This document shows positions 42,855 to 49,373 of a stretch of DNA of 64,000 nucleotides, piece by piece. The stretch comes from Candidatus Agathobaculum intestinipullorum. Lineage in GTDB: Bacteria > Bacillota > Clostridia > Oscillospirales > Butyricicoccaceae. The translations under genes and the position numbers were made by a program. Location: positions 1 through 64,000 of the forward strand of contig DWZQ01000006.1 of assembly GCA_019117485.1 (NCBI GenBank), written 5' to 3'. How positions within the stretch are numbered: position 1 is the first letter of the stretch; each line of letters starts with the position of its first letter. A model generated the notes under the pieces. That model was not told the origin of the DNA, ran no database searches, and saw only the letters and a program-made list of their open reading frames with translations.

Positions 42855-42913
42855 TTGACAAGCCTGCCAATATATAGTATTATTAAAAACAGATAGAACG
42901 AACAAATGTTCGT
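42855..42913 (+). promoter_or_regulatory. consensus promoter with LexA/SOS box
   Basis: TTGACA (42855-42860), 17 bp and TATTAT (42878-42883) are followed by the perfect dyad ACGAACAAATGTTCGT (42898-42913). This matches the Gram-positive LexA (DinR) box CGAAC-N4-GTTCG with every defined position conserved. The box sits at about +8 to +23 of the transcript, where LexA would block initiation. The GGAGGAGGG ribosome binding site follows. Confidence 0.85.
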
Positions 42914-42931
42914 ATATGGAGGAGGGACGCT

Positions 42932-43168
42932 ATGCTGCTGCGGGAAATGGCAAAGGAATATCGCTCCAACACGGCTTTGATGGAGCTGCGGGTGCGGCAA
43001 TTGCAGAATGCGAGGCGCAAGGCGCACACGCCGGAAATACGCTACCGCCTCAAGCAGCGCATCAACTGCTTGCAGGGCTTGATCAACGAGAGCCGCAAGA
43101 CGATCTTCGCGCTGGAGCATTATTATGACCGGGGAGGGGACAAGCATGAAAATCGAAAAGCTGTGTGA
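42932..43168 (+). CDS. small helical protein of the SOS operon, function unknown
   Basis: This 78-residue, strongly charged, wholly helical protein (LREMAKEYRSNTALMELRV at the start, RYRLKQRINCLQGLINESRK in the middle) has no recognisable domain. It is the first gene behind a LexA-box promoter and has a very strong ribosome binding site (GGAGGAGGG, 6 nt spacing). Its 3' end overlaps the sigma-like gene by 23 nt, so the two are coupled. The operon position suggests it assists or restrains the sigma-like protein, for example as a binding partner; this is inference from context only. Confidence 0.75.
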   Translation: MLLREMAKEYRSNTALMELRVRQLQNARRKAHTPEIRYRLKQRINCLQGLINESRKTIFALEHYYDRGGDKHENRKAV

Positions 43169-43463
43169 CAAAACAGCCAATCAGGCGGCTTATGACGCGT
43201 ATCTGGCGGAGTTGGGCACGGATAACAGCGCGTTCCGCAAGCAGTTCCGTGAGGCGTTCATGCAGGCGCTGCACGAGCAGTTGACTGCGCGGCAGTATCA
43301 GGTGCTATGGCTGAGCGAGGTCGAGGGGCTGTCGGGTAAGGAAATCTCCTACCGGTTGGGGATCAGCCAGTCGGCGGTGTCGCGCCACCTGACGCGCGGC
43401 AAGAACCGCTTGCGTGTGCTGCTGGCGTACAACCTCGAGCTGCGCAGTATGCCGGTGGGCTGA
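43146..43463 (+). CDS. sigma-70 region 4-like helix-turn-helix protein
   Basis: This 105-residue protein is mainly a sigma-70 region 4 helix-turn-helix: QLTARQYQVLWLSEVEGLSGKEISYRLGISQSAVSRHLTRGKNRL spans about 46-90 (described; key motif ISYRLGISQSAVSRHL). No region 2 is present, so by itself it could not melt a promoter as a normal sigma factor does; it may be a DNA-binding regulator or half of a two-subunit sigma. ATG 43146 follows GGGGAGGGG and overlaps the upstream gene by 23 nt. Expression under LexA implies DNA-damage induction. A strong terminator follows. Confidence 0.82.
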   Translation: MKIEKLCDKTANQAAYDAYLAELGTDNSAFRKQFREAFMQALHEQLTARQYQVLWLSEVEGLSGKEISYRLGISQSAVSRHLTRGKNRLRVLLAYNLELRSMPVG

Positions 43464-43473
43464 GCGCATACAG

Positions 43474-43516
43474 AAAAACCGCTCTGGCTGGGATAAACCA
43501 GCCGGAGCGGTTTTTT
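43474..43516. terminator. terminator of the SOS operon
   Basis: An 18-bp stem with one G-U pair (43474-43491 with 43498-43515) has a T-run downstream and an A-run upstream, so it can work in both directions. Confidence 0.9.
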
Positions 43517-43588
43517 ACAAATGGATGGCAAGTGCGTCTGTAAGGTGCGCGCCGCCATAGACAGACTTGATTGAAACTGTGGTCAATT

Positions 43589-43707
43589 GAAAATAAAAAA
43601 AGAACGCGACTTCAGGCCGCGCTATTGCACCGCCCCGTCGCGTGTCTTTAGCAATAAATAAAAACGGTTTCAGCAGAAGGGTGGGGTCTCTTGCGTCGAC
43701 CGAGTGT
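43589..43707 (-). ncRNA. candidate small RNA, about 118 nt
   Basis: On the minus strand a promoter (TTGCAC 43743-43738, 18 bp, TATAAT 43719-43714) is followed about 70-120 nt later by a typical intrinsic terminator: AAAGACACGCGAC pairs with GTCGCGTTCTTT (43637-43649 with 43599-43610), then seven T, A, and more T. No open reading frame with a ribosome binding site fits between them. The transcript would be about 118 nt. No known RNA family was recognised. It occupies the first part of the 547-bp gap between the SOS operon and rpsO. Confidence 0.5.
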
Positions 43708-43763
43708 GATAGAATTATAGCACCGGGGTGTGGCACCGTGCAACGTTCAAATTCGACAAAATC

Positions 43764-43793
43764 TTGTTCACAATTTGTTCATAATTGTACAAT
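43764..43793 (+). promoter_or_regulatory. possible upstream rpsO promoter with 11-bp-spaced repeats
   Basis: TTGTTC (43764-43769), 18 bp and TACAAT (43788-43793) overlap TTCACA (43767-43772) and TTCATA (43778-43783), which are exactly 11 bp apart. The repeats resemble those upstream of the three sRNA genes, but the -10 spacing differs. Confidence 0.35.
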
Positions 43794-43856
43794 GCGACAA
43801 AACAACCAAAGAAAAGTATCAGAATAAAGCAAAATAAATAAAAAAGAAGAAATTGC

Positions 43857-43885
43857 TTTACAAAATCGTGCATGTATGCTATCAT
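43857..43885 (+). promoter_or_regulatory. rpsO promoter
   Basis: TTTACA (43857-43862), 17 bp ending in TGC, and TATCAT (43880-43885) give a leader of about 118 nt with short stems (TGCCGG/CCGGGCA near 43911-43930 and GGGCA/TGCCC near 43926-43946). S15 commonly represses its own leader. Confidence 0.65.
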
Positions 43886-44010
43886 ATATTGTACTTTCGC
43901 CCCGTGCTTAGCTGCCGGACGACCGGGCATGTCCCTACCGTGCCCATTTCACCAAGCCGCAGCCCAGCGTGTGGGTAAGTAAAAATCTATTTGGAAAGGT
44001 GAAACACACA

Positions 44011-44277
44011 ATGATCCGTAAGGAAGACAAGACCGCCGTTATCGAGGCAAACCGCACCCACGCGACCGACACCGGTTCCCCGGAAGTCCAGATTGCGATC
44101 CTGACCGCGCGCATCCATGAGCTGACCGAGCACCTCAAGGTGCACAAGAAGGACAACCATTCCCGCCGCGGCCTGCTCAAGATGGTCGGCCAGCGCCGTT
44201 CTATGCTGGCTTACCTGCAGAAGAAGGACATCAACCGTTACCGTGCGCTGATCGCCAAGCTCGGCATCCGCAAGTAA
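44011..44277 (+). CDS. rpsO: 30S ribosomal protein S15
   Basis: This 88-residue primary 16S rRNA-binding protein has the standard length. Signature residues are [15 protein letters not shown] (21-35) and [29 protein letters not shown], ending in [15 protein letters not shown] 44011 follows GGAAAGGTG. The rpsO-pnp order is the classical bacterial arrangement. A terminator separates the two, and pnp has a long hairpin leader. Confidence 0.98.
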   Translation: MIRKEDKTAVIEANRTHATDTGSPEVQIAILTARIHELTEHLKVHKKDNHSRRGLLKMVGQRRSMLAYLQKKDINRYRALIAKLGIRK

Positions 44278-44292
44278 GGGAACAGGACAAAT

Positions 44293-44325
44293 AGGGGAGC
44301 AGTCTGCTCCCCTGTTTCTGTTTGA
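44293..44325 (+). terminator. rpsO terminator
   Basis: AGGGGAGCA (44293-44301) pairs with TGCTCCCCT (44305-44313) and is followed by GTTTCTGTTT. Confidence 0.75.
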
Positions 44326-44346
44326 GAAGGAAGGCGGCAAAACCGC

Positions 44347-44404
44347 TTTTTAGCAGTTGAAGGAGGGACGGACAGGCCGCCGTTCCCGCTTCAAGTGCTA
44401 AAAA
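44347..44404 (+). promoter_or_regulatory. long leader hairpin of pnp
   Basis: TTTTTAGCA, TTGAAG and GGGACGG (44347-44355, 44357-44362, 44365-44371) pair in order with CCGTTCCC, CTTCAA and TGCTAAAAA (44380-44387, 44389-44394, 44396-44404), with single-base bulges or mismatches between them. This gives a stem of about 24 bp just before the pnp ribosome binding site. In Escherichia coli the pnp leader stem is cut by RNase III and then used by PNPase to control itself; the same role is likely here. Confidence 0.65.
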
Positions 44405-44451
44405 AGGGGATGCGCCGCCCTCCGTGAGTGAAAAAATAAGGAGGAAAAAAC

Positions 44452-46575
44452 ATGGCAAATATCAATCCCTTTGATTTCAAAAACTACCGTGTGTATGAAA
44501 CCGAAATCGCAGGCCGCAAGCTGACCGTCGAGACCGGCAAGATGGCGCAGCTCGCCAATGGCTCGTGCCTTGTTCGCTATGGCGATACCGCTGTGCTCGT
44601 CACCGCGACCGCGTCGGCCAAGCCGCGCGACGGCATCGACTTTTTCCCGCTTTCGGTTGACTTTGAGGAGCGCCTGTACGCGGTTGGCCGCATCCCGGGC
44701 AGCTTCATGCGCCGCGAGGGCCGTCCGAGCGAGAAGGCCATCCTCGCCTCCCGTCAGATCGACCGCCCGATGCGTCCGCTGTTCCCGAAGGATCTGCGCA
44801 ACGATGTATCTATCGTGTGCACCGTGCTGGAGAACGACTACGACAACTCCCCCGAGGTGGTAGCGCTGCTGGGCGCGTCCATCGCGGTTTCGATCTCGGA
44901 TATCCCGTTTGACTATGTTGTAGCGGGCTGCCAGGTCGGCATCGTCGACGGCAAGACCGTCATCAACCCGACCTCTGAGCAGCGCAAGGTTTCTGAAATG
45001 GACGTTACCCTGTGCGCGACCAAGGACAAGATTGTCATGATCGAGGCGGGCGCAAAGGAAGTACCCGAGGATCAGATGTTTAACGCACTGATGGAGGCGC
45101 ATGAGGAGCTTAAGAAGATCTGTGCGTTCATTCAGGGCATCAAGGACGAGATCGGCAAGCCGAAGTTCGAGTATGAGCACCACGATATCGACCACGACCT
45201 GTTTGACAAGCTCGAGGCCGCGTGCAACGATAAGTTTGAGGCCGCTATGGACACCGACGACAAGACCGTCCGCGACGCGGGCGTGCGCGCGATCGTCGAC
45301 GAGTTCGAGGCAACGCTTTCCGATGAATACAAGGAAGAACACGGCGCGAACCTGTCCGAGTGTGTGGACAAGCTGCAAAAGAAGATCGTGCGCCGCTGGC
45401 TGGCTAACGGCAAGCGCGTCGACGGCCGCGGCATGGAGGAAGTCCGTCCGCTGGCAGCTGAGGTGCATGTGCTGCCGCGCGTCCATGGTTCGGGTATGTT
45501 CACCCGCGGCCAGACGCAGGTGCTGACGCTGTGCACGCTGGGCACGCTGGGCGATGCGCAGGAGCTGGACACCATTTTCGAGGAAACCGAAAAGCGTTAT
45601 ATCCATCACTATAATTTCCCGTCCTTCTCGGTCGGCGAGACCCGCCCGTCCCGCGGCCCCGGCCGTCGTGAGATCGGCCACGGTGCGCTGGCGGAGCGCG
45701 CGCTGCTGCCGGTCATCCCGCCGGTAAGCGAGTTCCCGTATGCGCTGCGTCTGGTGAGCGAGGTTATCTCGTCCAACGGTTCGACTTCTCAGGGCTCTGT
45801 CTGCGGTTCGACCCTTGCGCTGATGGACGCGGGCGTGCCGATTAAGGCGCCGGTTGCGGGCATTTCCTGCGGTTTGATCACCGACGGCGGTCAGGAGACC
45901 ACCTTCACCGACATTCAGGGCGTTGAGGACTTCTACGGCGACATGGACTTCAAGGTTGCCGGTACCAAGAAGGGCATCACGGCCATTCAGGTCGACATCA
46001 AGGTCGACGGCCTGACCCCGAACATCATCAAGCAGGCGTTTGAGAAGTGCCGCGTGGCGCGTTACGGCATCCTAGACGAGATCATGCTCAAGGCGATTCC
46101 GGCACCGCGTGCGGATGTTTCCGAGTGGGCGCCCAAGATGACCACCATGCACATCCATCCGGATAAGATCCGTGAGGTCATCGGCAAGGGCGGCAGCGTG
46201 ATCCAGAACATCGTAGCTGAGTCCGGCGCGAAGGTCGACATTGAGGACGACGGCACGGTTACGATTGCAGCGGTCAAGGCTTCCGACGCGGACAAGGCCA
46301 AGAAGATGATCGAAGCGATCGTCAAGGAGCCGGAACCGGGCGAAATCTACTACGGCAAGGTCGTGCGCCTGATGAATTTCGGCGCGTTCGTCAACCTGCT
46401 GCCGGGTAAGGACGGCATGGTGCACATCTCCAAGATGGCCAACCATCGCGTTGAGAAGGTGGAGGACGCCGTTAAGGAAGGCGATATGGTCTGGGTTAAG
46501 GTCATGGAGATCGACGACAAGGGCCGCGTCAACCTGTCGATGAAGGACGTCAAGGAAGAGGAAAAGATTAAGTAA
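44452..46575 (+). CDS. pnp: polyribonucleotide nucleotidyltransferase (PNPase)
   Basis: This 707-residue phosphorolytic 3'-to-5' exoribonuclease of the RNA degradosome has the full domain order: RNase PH domain 1 (about 10-140), an alpha-helical domain (about 145-300), and the catalytic RNase PH domain 2 (about 310-545). The latter contains SVGETRPSRGPGRREIGHGALAERAL and SNGSTSQGSVCGSTLALMDAGVP. The KH domain (IREVIGKGGSVIQNI, about 576-590) and the S1 domain (YYGKVVRLMNFGAFVNLLPGKDGMVHIS) follow. ATG 44452 is 6 nt after AAGGAGG. The long leader hairpin suggests autoregulation. Confidence 0.98.
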   Translation: MANINPFDFKNYRVYETEIAGRKLTVETGKMAQLANGSCLVRYGDTAVLVTATASAKPRDGIDFFPLSVDFEERLYAVGRIPGSFMRREGRPSEKAILASRQIDRPMRPLFPKDLRNDVSIVCTVLENDYDNSPEVVALLGASIAVSISDIPFDYVVAGCQVGIVDGKTVINPTSEQRKVSEMDVTLCATKDKIVMIEAGAKEVPEDQMFNALMEAHEELKKICAFIQGIKDEIGKPKFEYEHHDIDHDLFDKLEAACNDKFEAAMDTDDKTVRDAGVRAIVDEFEATLSDEYKEEHGANLSECVDKLQKKIVRRWLANGKRVDGRGMEEVRPLAAEVHVLPRVHGSGMFTRGQTQVLTLCTLGTLGDAQELDTIFEETEKRYIHHYNFPSFSVGETRPSRGPGRREIGHGALAERALLPVIPPVSEFPYALRLVSEVISSNGSTSQGSVCGSTLALMDAGVPIKAPVAGISCGLITDGGQETTFTDIQGVEDFYGDMDFKVAGTKKGITAIQVDIKVDGLTPNIIKQAFEKCRVARYGILDEIMLKAIPAPRADVSEWAPKMTTMHIHPDKIREVIGKGGSVIQNIVAESGAKVDIEDDGTVTIAAVKASDADKAKKMIEAIVKEPEPGEIYYGKVVRLMNFGAFVNLLPGKDGMVHISKMANHRVEKVEDAVKEGDMVWVKVMEIDDKGRVNLSMKDVKEEEKIK

Positions 46576-46602
46576 ATTTCGTTTCCGTATCTTGTAACCC
46601 CG

Positions 46603-46638
46603 GGGCATCGGTGCAATTTTTGCACCGATGCCCTTTTT
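46603..46638 (+). terminator. pnp terminator
   Basis: GGGCATCGGTGCA (46603-46615) pairs perfectly with 46621-46633 and is followed by TTTTT. Confidence 0.92.
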
Positions 46639-46641
46639 CAT

Positions 46642-46670
46642 TTGCCCGCGTGGTCGGGCTGTGGTATAAT
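46642..46670 (+). promoter_or_regulatory. promoter of the dnaD-dnaI operon
   Basis: TTGCCC (46642-46647), 17 bp and TATAAT (46665-46670) lie 36 bp before the start. Confidence 0.75.
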
Positions 46671-46706
46671 AATCTCTACTTGTAAAATGGGAAAGGAGGG
46701 GGCATC

Positions 46707-47633
46707 ATGGCGCAACTGACTGTTTCGCTGCCCGAGGGTGAGCTGCGTGTGGCGCGTTGCGATATGCTGGACAAGCTGATCGCTGCGGGCGATGGCGACG
46801 CCGCGCTGTTATATCTGTATGTGTTGCGGCATGGCCGCGCGGATGGGAAAACCGCGGCGCGTGCGCTGCATTTACCGCAGGATCGGTACGAACGTGCCGC
46901 GTTCACGCTCAACGGGCTGGCAACACCGCCCGCACCGCCGCAGGCGGACAAGCCCCCGGAATCCCCGCAGTACACGGCGGATGAAATGCGCCGCGCGCGG
47001 CTGGACGACCATTGCTTCGCGGCGGTCTGCGAGAGCGCCGAGCATGTCCTCGGCCGCACACTGACCGAGGCGCAGCTACGCTGCCTACTTACGGCATACG
47101 ATCACCTTGGCCTGTCAGCTGAGGCCATCATCGAGCTGCTGGCTTATCTGAAAGGCGAAAAAGGTACGGTGCGGCTGGCCGATATCCGCCGCGAAGCCTA
47201 TCTGTGGGCGGATATGGGCGTGGTGAGTGCACAGCAGGCGCAGCAGTACCTGTCGCGTAAGGCGGACGAGAAACCGCTGAGCGAAGCGGTGTACAAGGCG
47301 CTCGGCGCTGACCCCGCACAGCCTGCCCCCAAGGAGCAGCGCGTGTGCCGGTTCGCGCTGGCGCATGGTTTCCCGCCCGAGTCGATCGAGCTGGCTGTGC
47401 GGCGCACAGATAAGCAGCAGGGGCATAAGAGCTTGGATTACACGCTGGGCATCCTGCGCCGCTGGGAAGAGGCGGGCGTACATACGGTCAGCGAGATTAC
47501 CGCACTTGAGCCGGAGACGAGGGCGGCTGTTGGGCAGAATCCGGCACAGCCGACCGATCCGGGCACGCTGGCCGCGTGGGAGCAGGATTGGGCGGCACGC
47601 GTGCGTAGTCACCGCCGCAAAACGGAGGAATAA
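46707..47633 (+). CDS. DnaD-domain primosomal protein
   Basis: This 308-residue DnaD-like replication protein has an N-terminal winged-helix-type domain (about 1-75) and a linker rich in Pro. A first DnaD domain follows (about 100-165; LDDHCFAAVCESAEHVLGRTLTEAQLRCLLTAYDHLGLSAEAIIELLAYL as its core), then a second DnaD-like repeat (about 205-255; VCRFALAHGFPPESIELAVRRTDKQQGHKSLDYTLGILRRWEEAGVHT). ATG 46707 follows AAAGGAGG. The helicase-loader gene begins 3 nt after its stop, the usual pairing for loading DnaC/DnaB helicase in Firmicutes. Confidence 0.93.
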   Translation: MAQLTVSLPEGELRVARCDMLDKLIAAGDGDAALLYLYVLRHGRADGKTAARALHLPQDRYERAAFTLNGLATPPAPPQADKPPESPQYTADEMRRARLDDHCFAAVCESAEHVLGRTLTEAQLRCLLTAYDHLGLSAEAIIELLAYLKGEKGTVRLADIRREAYLWADMGVVSAQQAQQYLSRKADEKPLSEAVYKALGADPAQPAPKEQRVCRFALAHGFPPESIELAVRRTDKQQGHKSLDYTLGILRRWEEAGVHTVSEITALEPETRAAVGQNPAQPTDPGTLAAWEQDWAARVRSHRRKTEE

Positions 47634-47636
47634 GCC

Positions 47637-48635
47637 ATGGCATATGATAAAAAGCTGCTGGCCGCGGCGCGGCGTGAGCTGGAACGTGAGCGCGTCGCGC
47701 GCAGCGAGGCGTTTGAGGAGCGTAGGCGTGAGGTATACGCACGCCAGCCGCGTATCCGGGCGATTGACCGCACGCTGTCGCAGACGGCGGCGGCGGTGCT
47801 CAAGGCGGCGCTGAACAACGGCAATGATCCCACCGCCGCGATCGAGGGGCTGCGGCAGCAAAACCTCGCCTTGCAGGCCGAGCGAGCCGATTTGCTGCGC
47901 GGGATGGGTTTTCCGTCCGACTATCTGACCGAAAAGCCGCAGTGCGAAAAATGTGGTGACACGGGCTATGCGGGCAGCGCGACCTGTGCGTGCGTTAAGG
48001 AACGGTATGCGCGCCTGCTGCGCGAGCAGCTGTCCACCGTGCTGCCCATCCGTGACCAGAATTTTGCGCGGTTCAATATGGAATACTACTCTACCCGGCC
48101 GGACAAGCGGCTCGGTCTGTCCCCGCGGGAGAATATGGAGTACAATCTGGACGAGTGCAAGGCGTATGCGAAAAATTTTGGTGCGCAGTCGCCCAACCTG
48201 CTGCTGTACGGCTCGACCGGGCTGGGCAAGACCTTTTTGTCGTCCTGCATTGCCGAAGCGGTCGCGGCGCGCGGCTTTTCCGTCGCGTATGACACCGCGA
48301 TCAACATTGTTGCAGCGTATGAGACGATCAAATTCGGGGGTGGCAACGGCGAGGAGGCCGCTGAACGCGCTGCGCGCTATGAGCGCGCCGATTTGCTGAT
48401 CATCGACGATATGGGCACCGAGATGGGTACCGCGTTCACCGTGTCCGCGCTTTATAACCTCATTAATAACCGGCTGATGGCCGGGCGGCCGATGATCGTC
48501 AACACCAACCTGCCGCCCAATGCGCTTTCGGAAAAATATTCGCCTGCCGTTGCGTCGCGTCTGCTGGGTGAATTCGTTTCGCTCCGTTTCTTTGGCGACG
48601 ATATTCGCCTGCTGAAAAAGCCGCAGCAATTGTAA
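47637..48635 (+). CDS. DnaI/DnaC-type replicative helicase loader ATPase
   Basis: This 332-residue AAA+ protein loads the replicative helicase. The N-terminal helicase-binding region contains a long helix and a zinc site (C103xxC106 and C117xC119). Walker A is GSTGLGKT (192-199), Walker B is LLIIDDMGTE (about 255-264), sensor 1 is in MIVNTNLPP, and the arginine finger region is SRLLGEF. The gene shares an operon with dnaD. After its stop, 778 bp without genes hold the three sRNA units described below. Confidence 0.94.
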   Translation: MAYDKKLLAAARRELERERVARSEAFEERRREVYARQPRIRAIDRTLSQTAAAVLKAALNNGNDPTAAIEGLRQQNLALQAERADLLRGMGFPSDYLTEKPQCEKCGDTGYAGSATCACVKERYARLLREQLSTVLPIRDQNFARFNMEYYSTRPDKRLGLSPRENMEYNLDECKAYAKNFGAQSPNLLLYGSTGLGKTFLSSCIAEAVAARGFSVAYDTAINIVAAYETIKFGGGNGEEAAERAARYERADLLIIDDMGTEMGTAFTVSALYNLINNRLMAGRPMIVNTNLPPNALSEKYSPAVASRLLGEFVSLRFFGDDIRLLKKPQQL

Positions 48636-48643
48636 ACAATTCT

Positions 48644-48697
48644 TTCACAGGCCGTTCAAACTTTATTCACATATTCCCTGCCGGGATGCGGTATACT
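48644..48697 (+). promoter_or_regulatory. promoter of sRNA copy 1 with three 11-bp-spaced hexamers
   Basis: TTCACA (48644), TTCAAA (48655) and TTCACA (48666) start exactly 11 bp apart. The last is 20 bp from the -10 TATACT (48692-48697), so it replaces a -35 element. Direct hexamers at an 11-bp period are the binding pattern of OmpR/PhoB-family regulators. Confidence 0.75.
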
Positions 48698-48703
48698 AAG
48701 CAT

Positions 48704-48835
48704 GTCGATAAGGGAAGCCGCAATCCCGAGTCGACGCCTACCGATCTTTTATTTCTCTTTTACCCCCCTTTATTTTGTGAAATGTGCGAAAAGCCCCCGG
48801 TTCCGTTTCCCCCACGGCGCCGGGGGCTTTTCCCG
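48704..48835 (+). ncRNA. small RNA, copy 1 of a tandem triplet
   Basis: The predicted transcript is about 130 nt. A 5' stem-loop comes first: GTCGA (48704-48708) with TCGAC (48731-48735), plus GGGA with TCCC around AGCCGCAA. An unpaired CU-rich stretch containing ACCCCCC (about 48737-48780) follows. The intrinsic terminator is AAAAGCCCCCGG (48789-48800) with 48820-48831, carrying an inner CCG/CGG stem that closes a TTTCCCCCA loop. Copy 3 shares most of the 5' half exactly (CGCCTACCGATC and the C6 run). The C-rich loop and linker could pair with Shine-Dalgarno sequences. No ribosome binding site or conserved open frame is present. Confidence 0.75.
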
Positions 48836-48878
48836 TCTGGAACATGAAAATCTTCGGTGAAACCGATGTCATAAACCT

Positions 48879-48932
48879 TTCAAAGTCTGTTCAAAACCTG
48901 TTCACACTTTTCCGCCGGTTATACGATATACT
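48879..48932 (+). promoter_or_regulatory. promoter of sRNA copy 2 with three 11-bp-spaced hexamers
   Basis: TTCAAA (48879), TTCAAA (48890) and TTCACA (48901) start exactly 11 bp apart, and the last lies 20 bp from TATACT (48927-48932), the same geometry as copy 1. Confidence 0.75.
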
Positions 48933-48938
48933 ATGATT

Positions 48939-49085
48939 GTCGGAAGGGAAACACTCCAGCCCGACCGACAAATCCCCTTTTACACATGTTTTCTTTCTTT
49001 CACCTTTTCTTTTATCCTCTTTTTCATTTTGCATTGGCGTGCGCCCTACCTTCTCTCCCCTTGGAAGGTAGGGCGTTTCCCTTTG
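48939..49085 (+). ncRNA. small RNA, copy 2 of a tandem triplet
   Basis: This is the most diverged copy, about 145 nt. The 5' stem is GTCGG with CCGAC (both ends changed relative to copy 1, pairing kept) plus GGG with CCC. The linker is a long C/U-rich tract (about 48969-49030). The terminator is a perfect 12-bp stem, CGCCCTACCTTC (49042-49053) with 49064-49075, whose loop reads TCTCCCCTTG. Conservation of structure and promoter rather than of sequence argues for a functional RNA. Confidence 0.72.
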
Positions 49086-49115
49086 TAGGACGATTTTACC
49101 GCCTTTCCCGGTATC

Positions 49116-49180
49116 TTCACAGCATTTTCACAGCATATTTATAATCTGTTCACACTTTGTCCGCATGGCTGCGGTATACT
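49116..49180 (+). promoter_or_regulatory. promoter of sRNA copy 3 with four 11-bp-spaced hexamers
   Basis: TTCACA (49116), TTCACA (49127), TTTATA (49138) and TTCACA (49149) start exactly 11 bp apart, and the last lies 20 bp from TATACT (49175-49180). Confidence 0.75.
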
Positions 49181-49186
49181 AAGCAT

Positions 49187-49323
49187 GTCGATGAGGGAAG
49201 CCGCAATCCCGCATCGGCGCCTACCGATCTTTTATTTCTCTTTTACCCCCCTTTTTCAAATCTGTGTAGCGAATGGCAAGGCGCCGTCGCCTCGTTTCCC
49301 CCAACGAGACGGCGGCGCTTTGC
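49187..49323 (+). ncRNA. small RNA, copy 3 of a tandem triplet
   Basis: The predicted transcript is about 135 nt, close to copy 1. The 5' stem is CGATG with CATCG plus GGGA with TCCC around the same AGCCGCAA loop, a compensatory change relative to copy 1. The linker with ACCCCCC is identical to copy 1 over more than 30 nt. The terminator stem (49281-49296 with 49303-49318, one G-U pair and one mismatch) has a TCCCCC loop and a short T tail. Two open frames that cross this unit (49157-49375 and 49185-49430) are not conserved between copies and are not called. Confidence 0.75.
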
Positions 49324-49344
49324 TGTGCTTACCGGCAATCCCCC

Positions 49345-49373
49345 TTGCGCAAGACAAAACATTGGGGTATACT
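49345..49373 (+). promoter_or_regulatory. promoter of the Mrp-NifX-like operon
   Basis: TTGCGC (49345-49350), 17 bp and TATACT (49368-49373) lie 40 bp before the start. It has no 11-bp repeats, unlike the three sRNA promoters just upstream. Confidence 0.6.

Noticed and set aside
43540..43990. tRNA, SRP RNA or tmRNA in the rpsO upstream gap
   Set aside because: I found no cloverleaf with a TTCGA-type T-loop and no SRP or tmRNA signature. Only the candidate sRNA and the rpsO promoters are supported.
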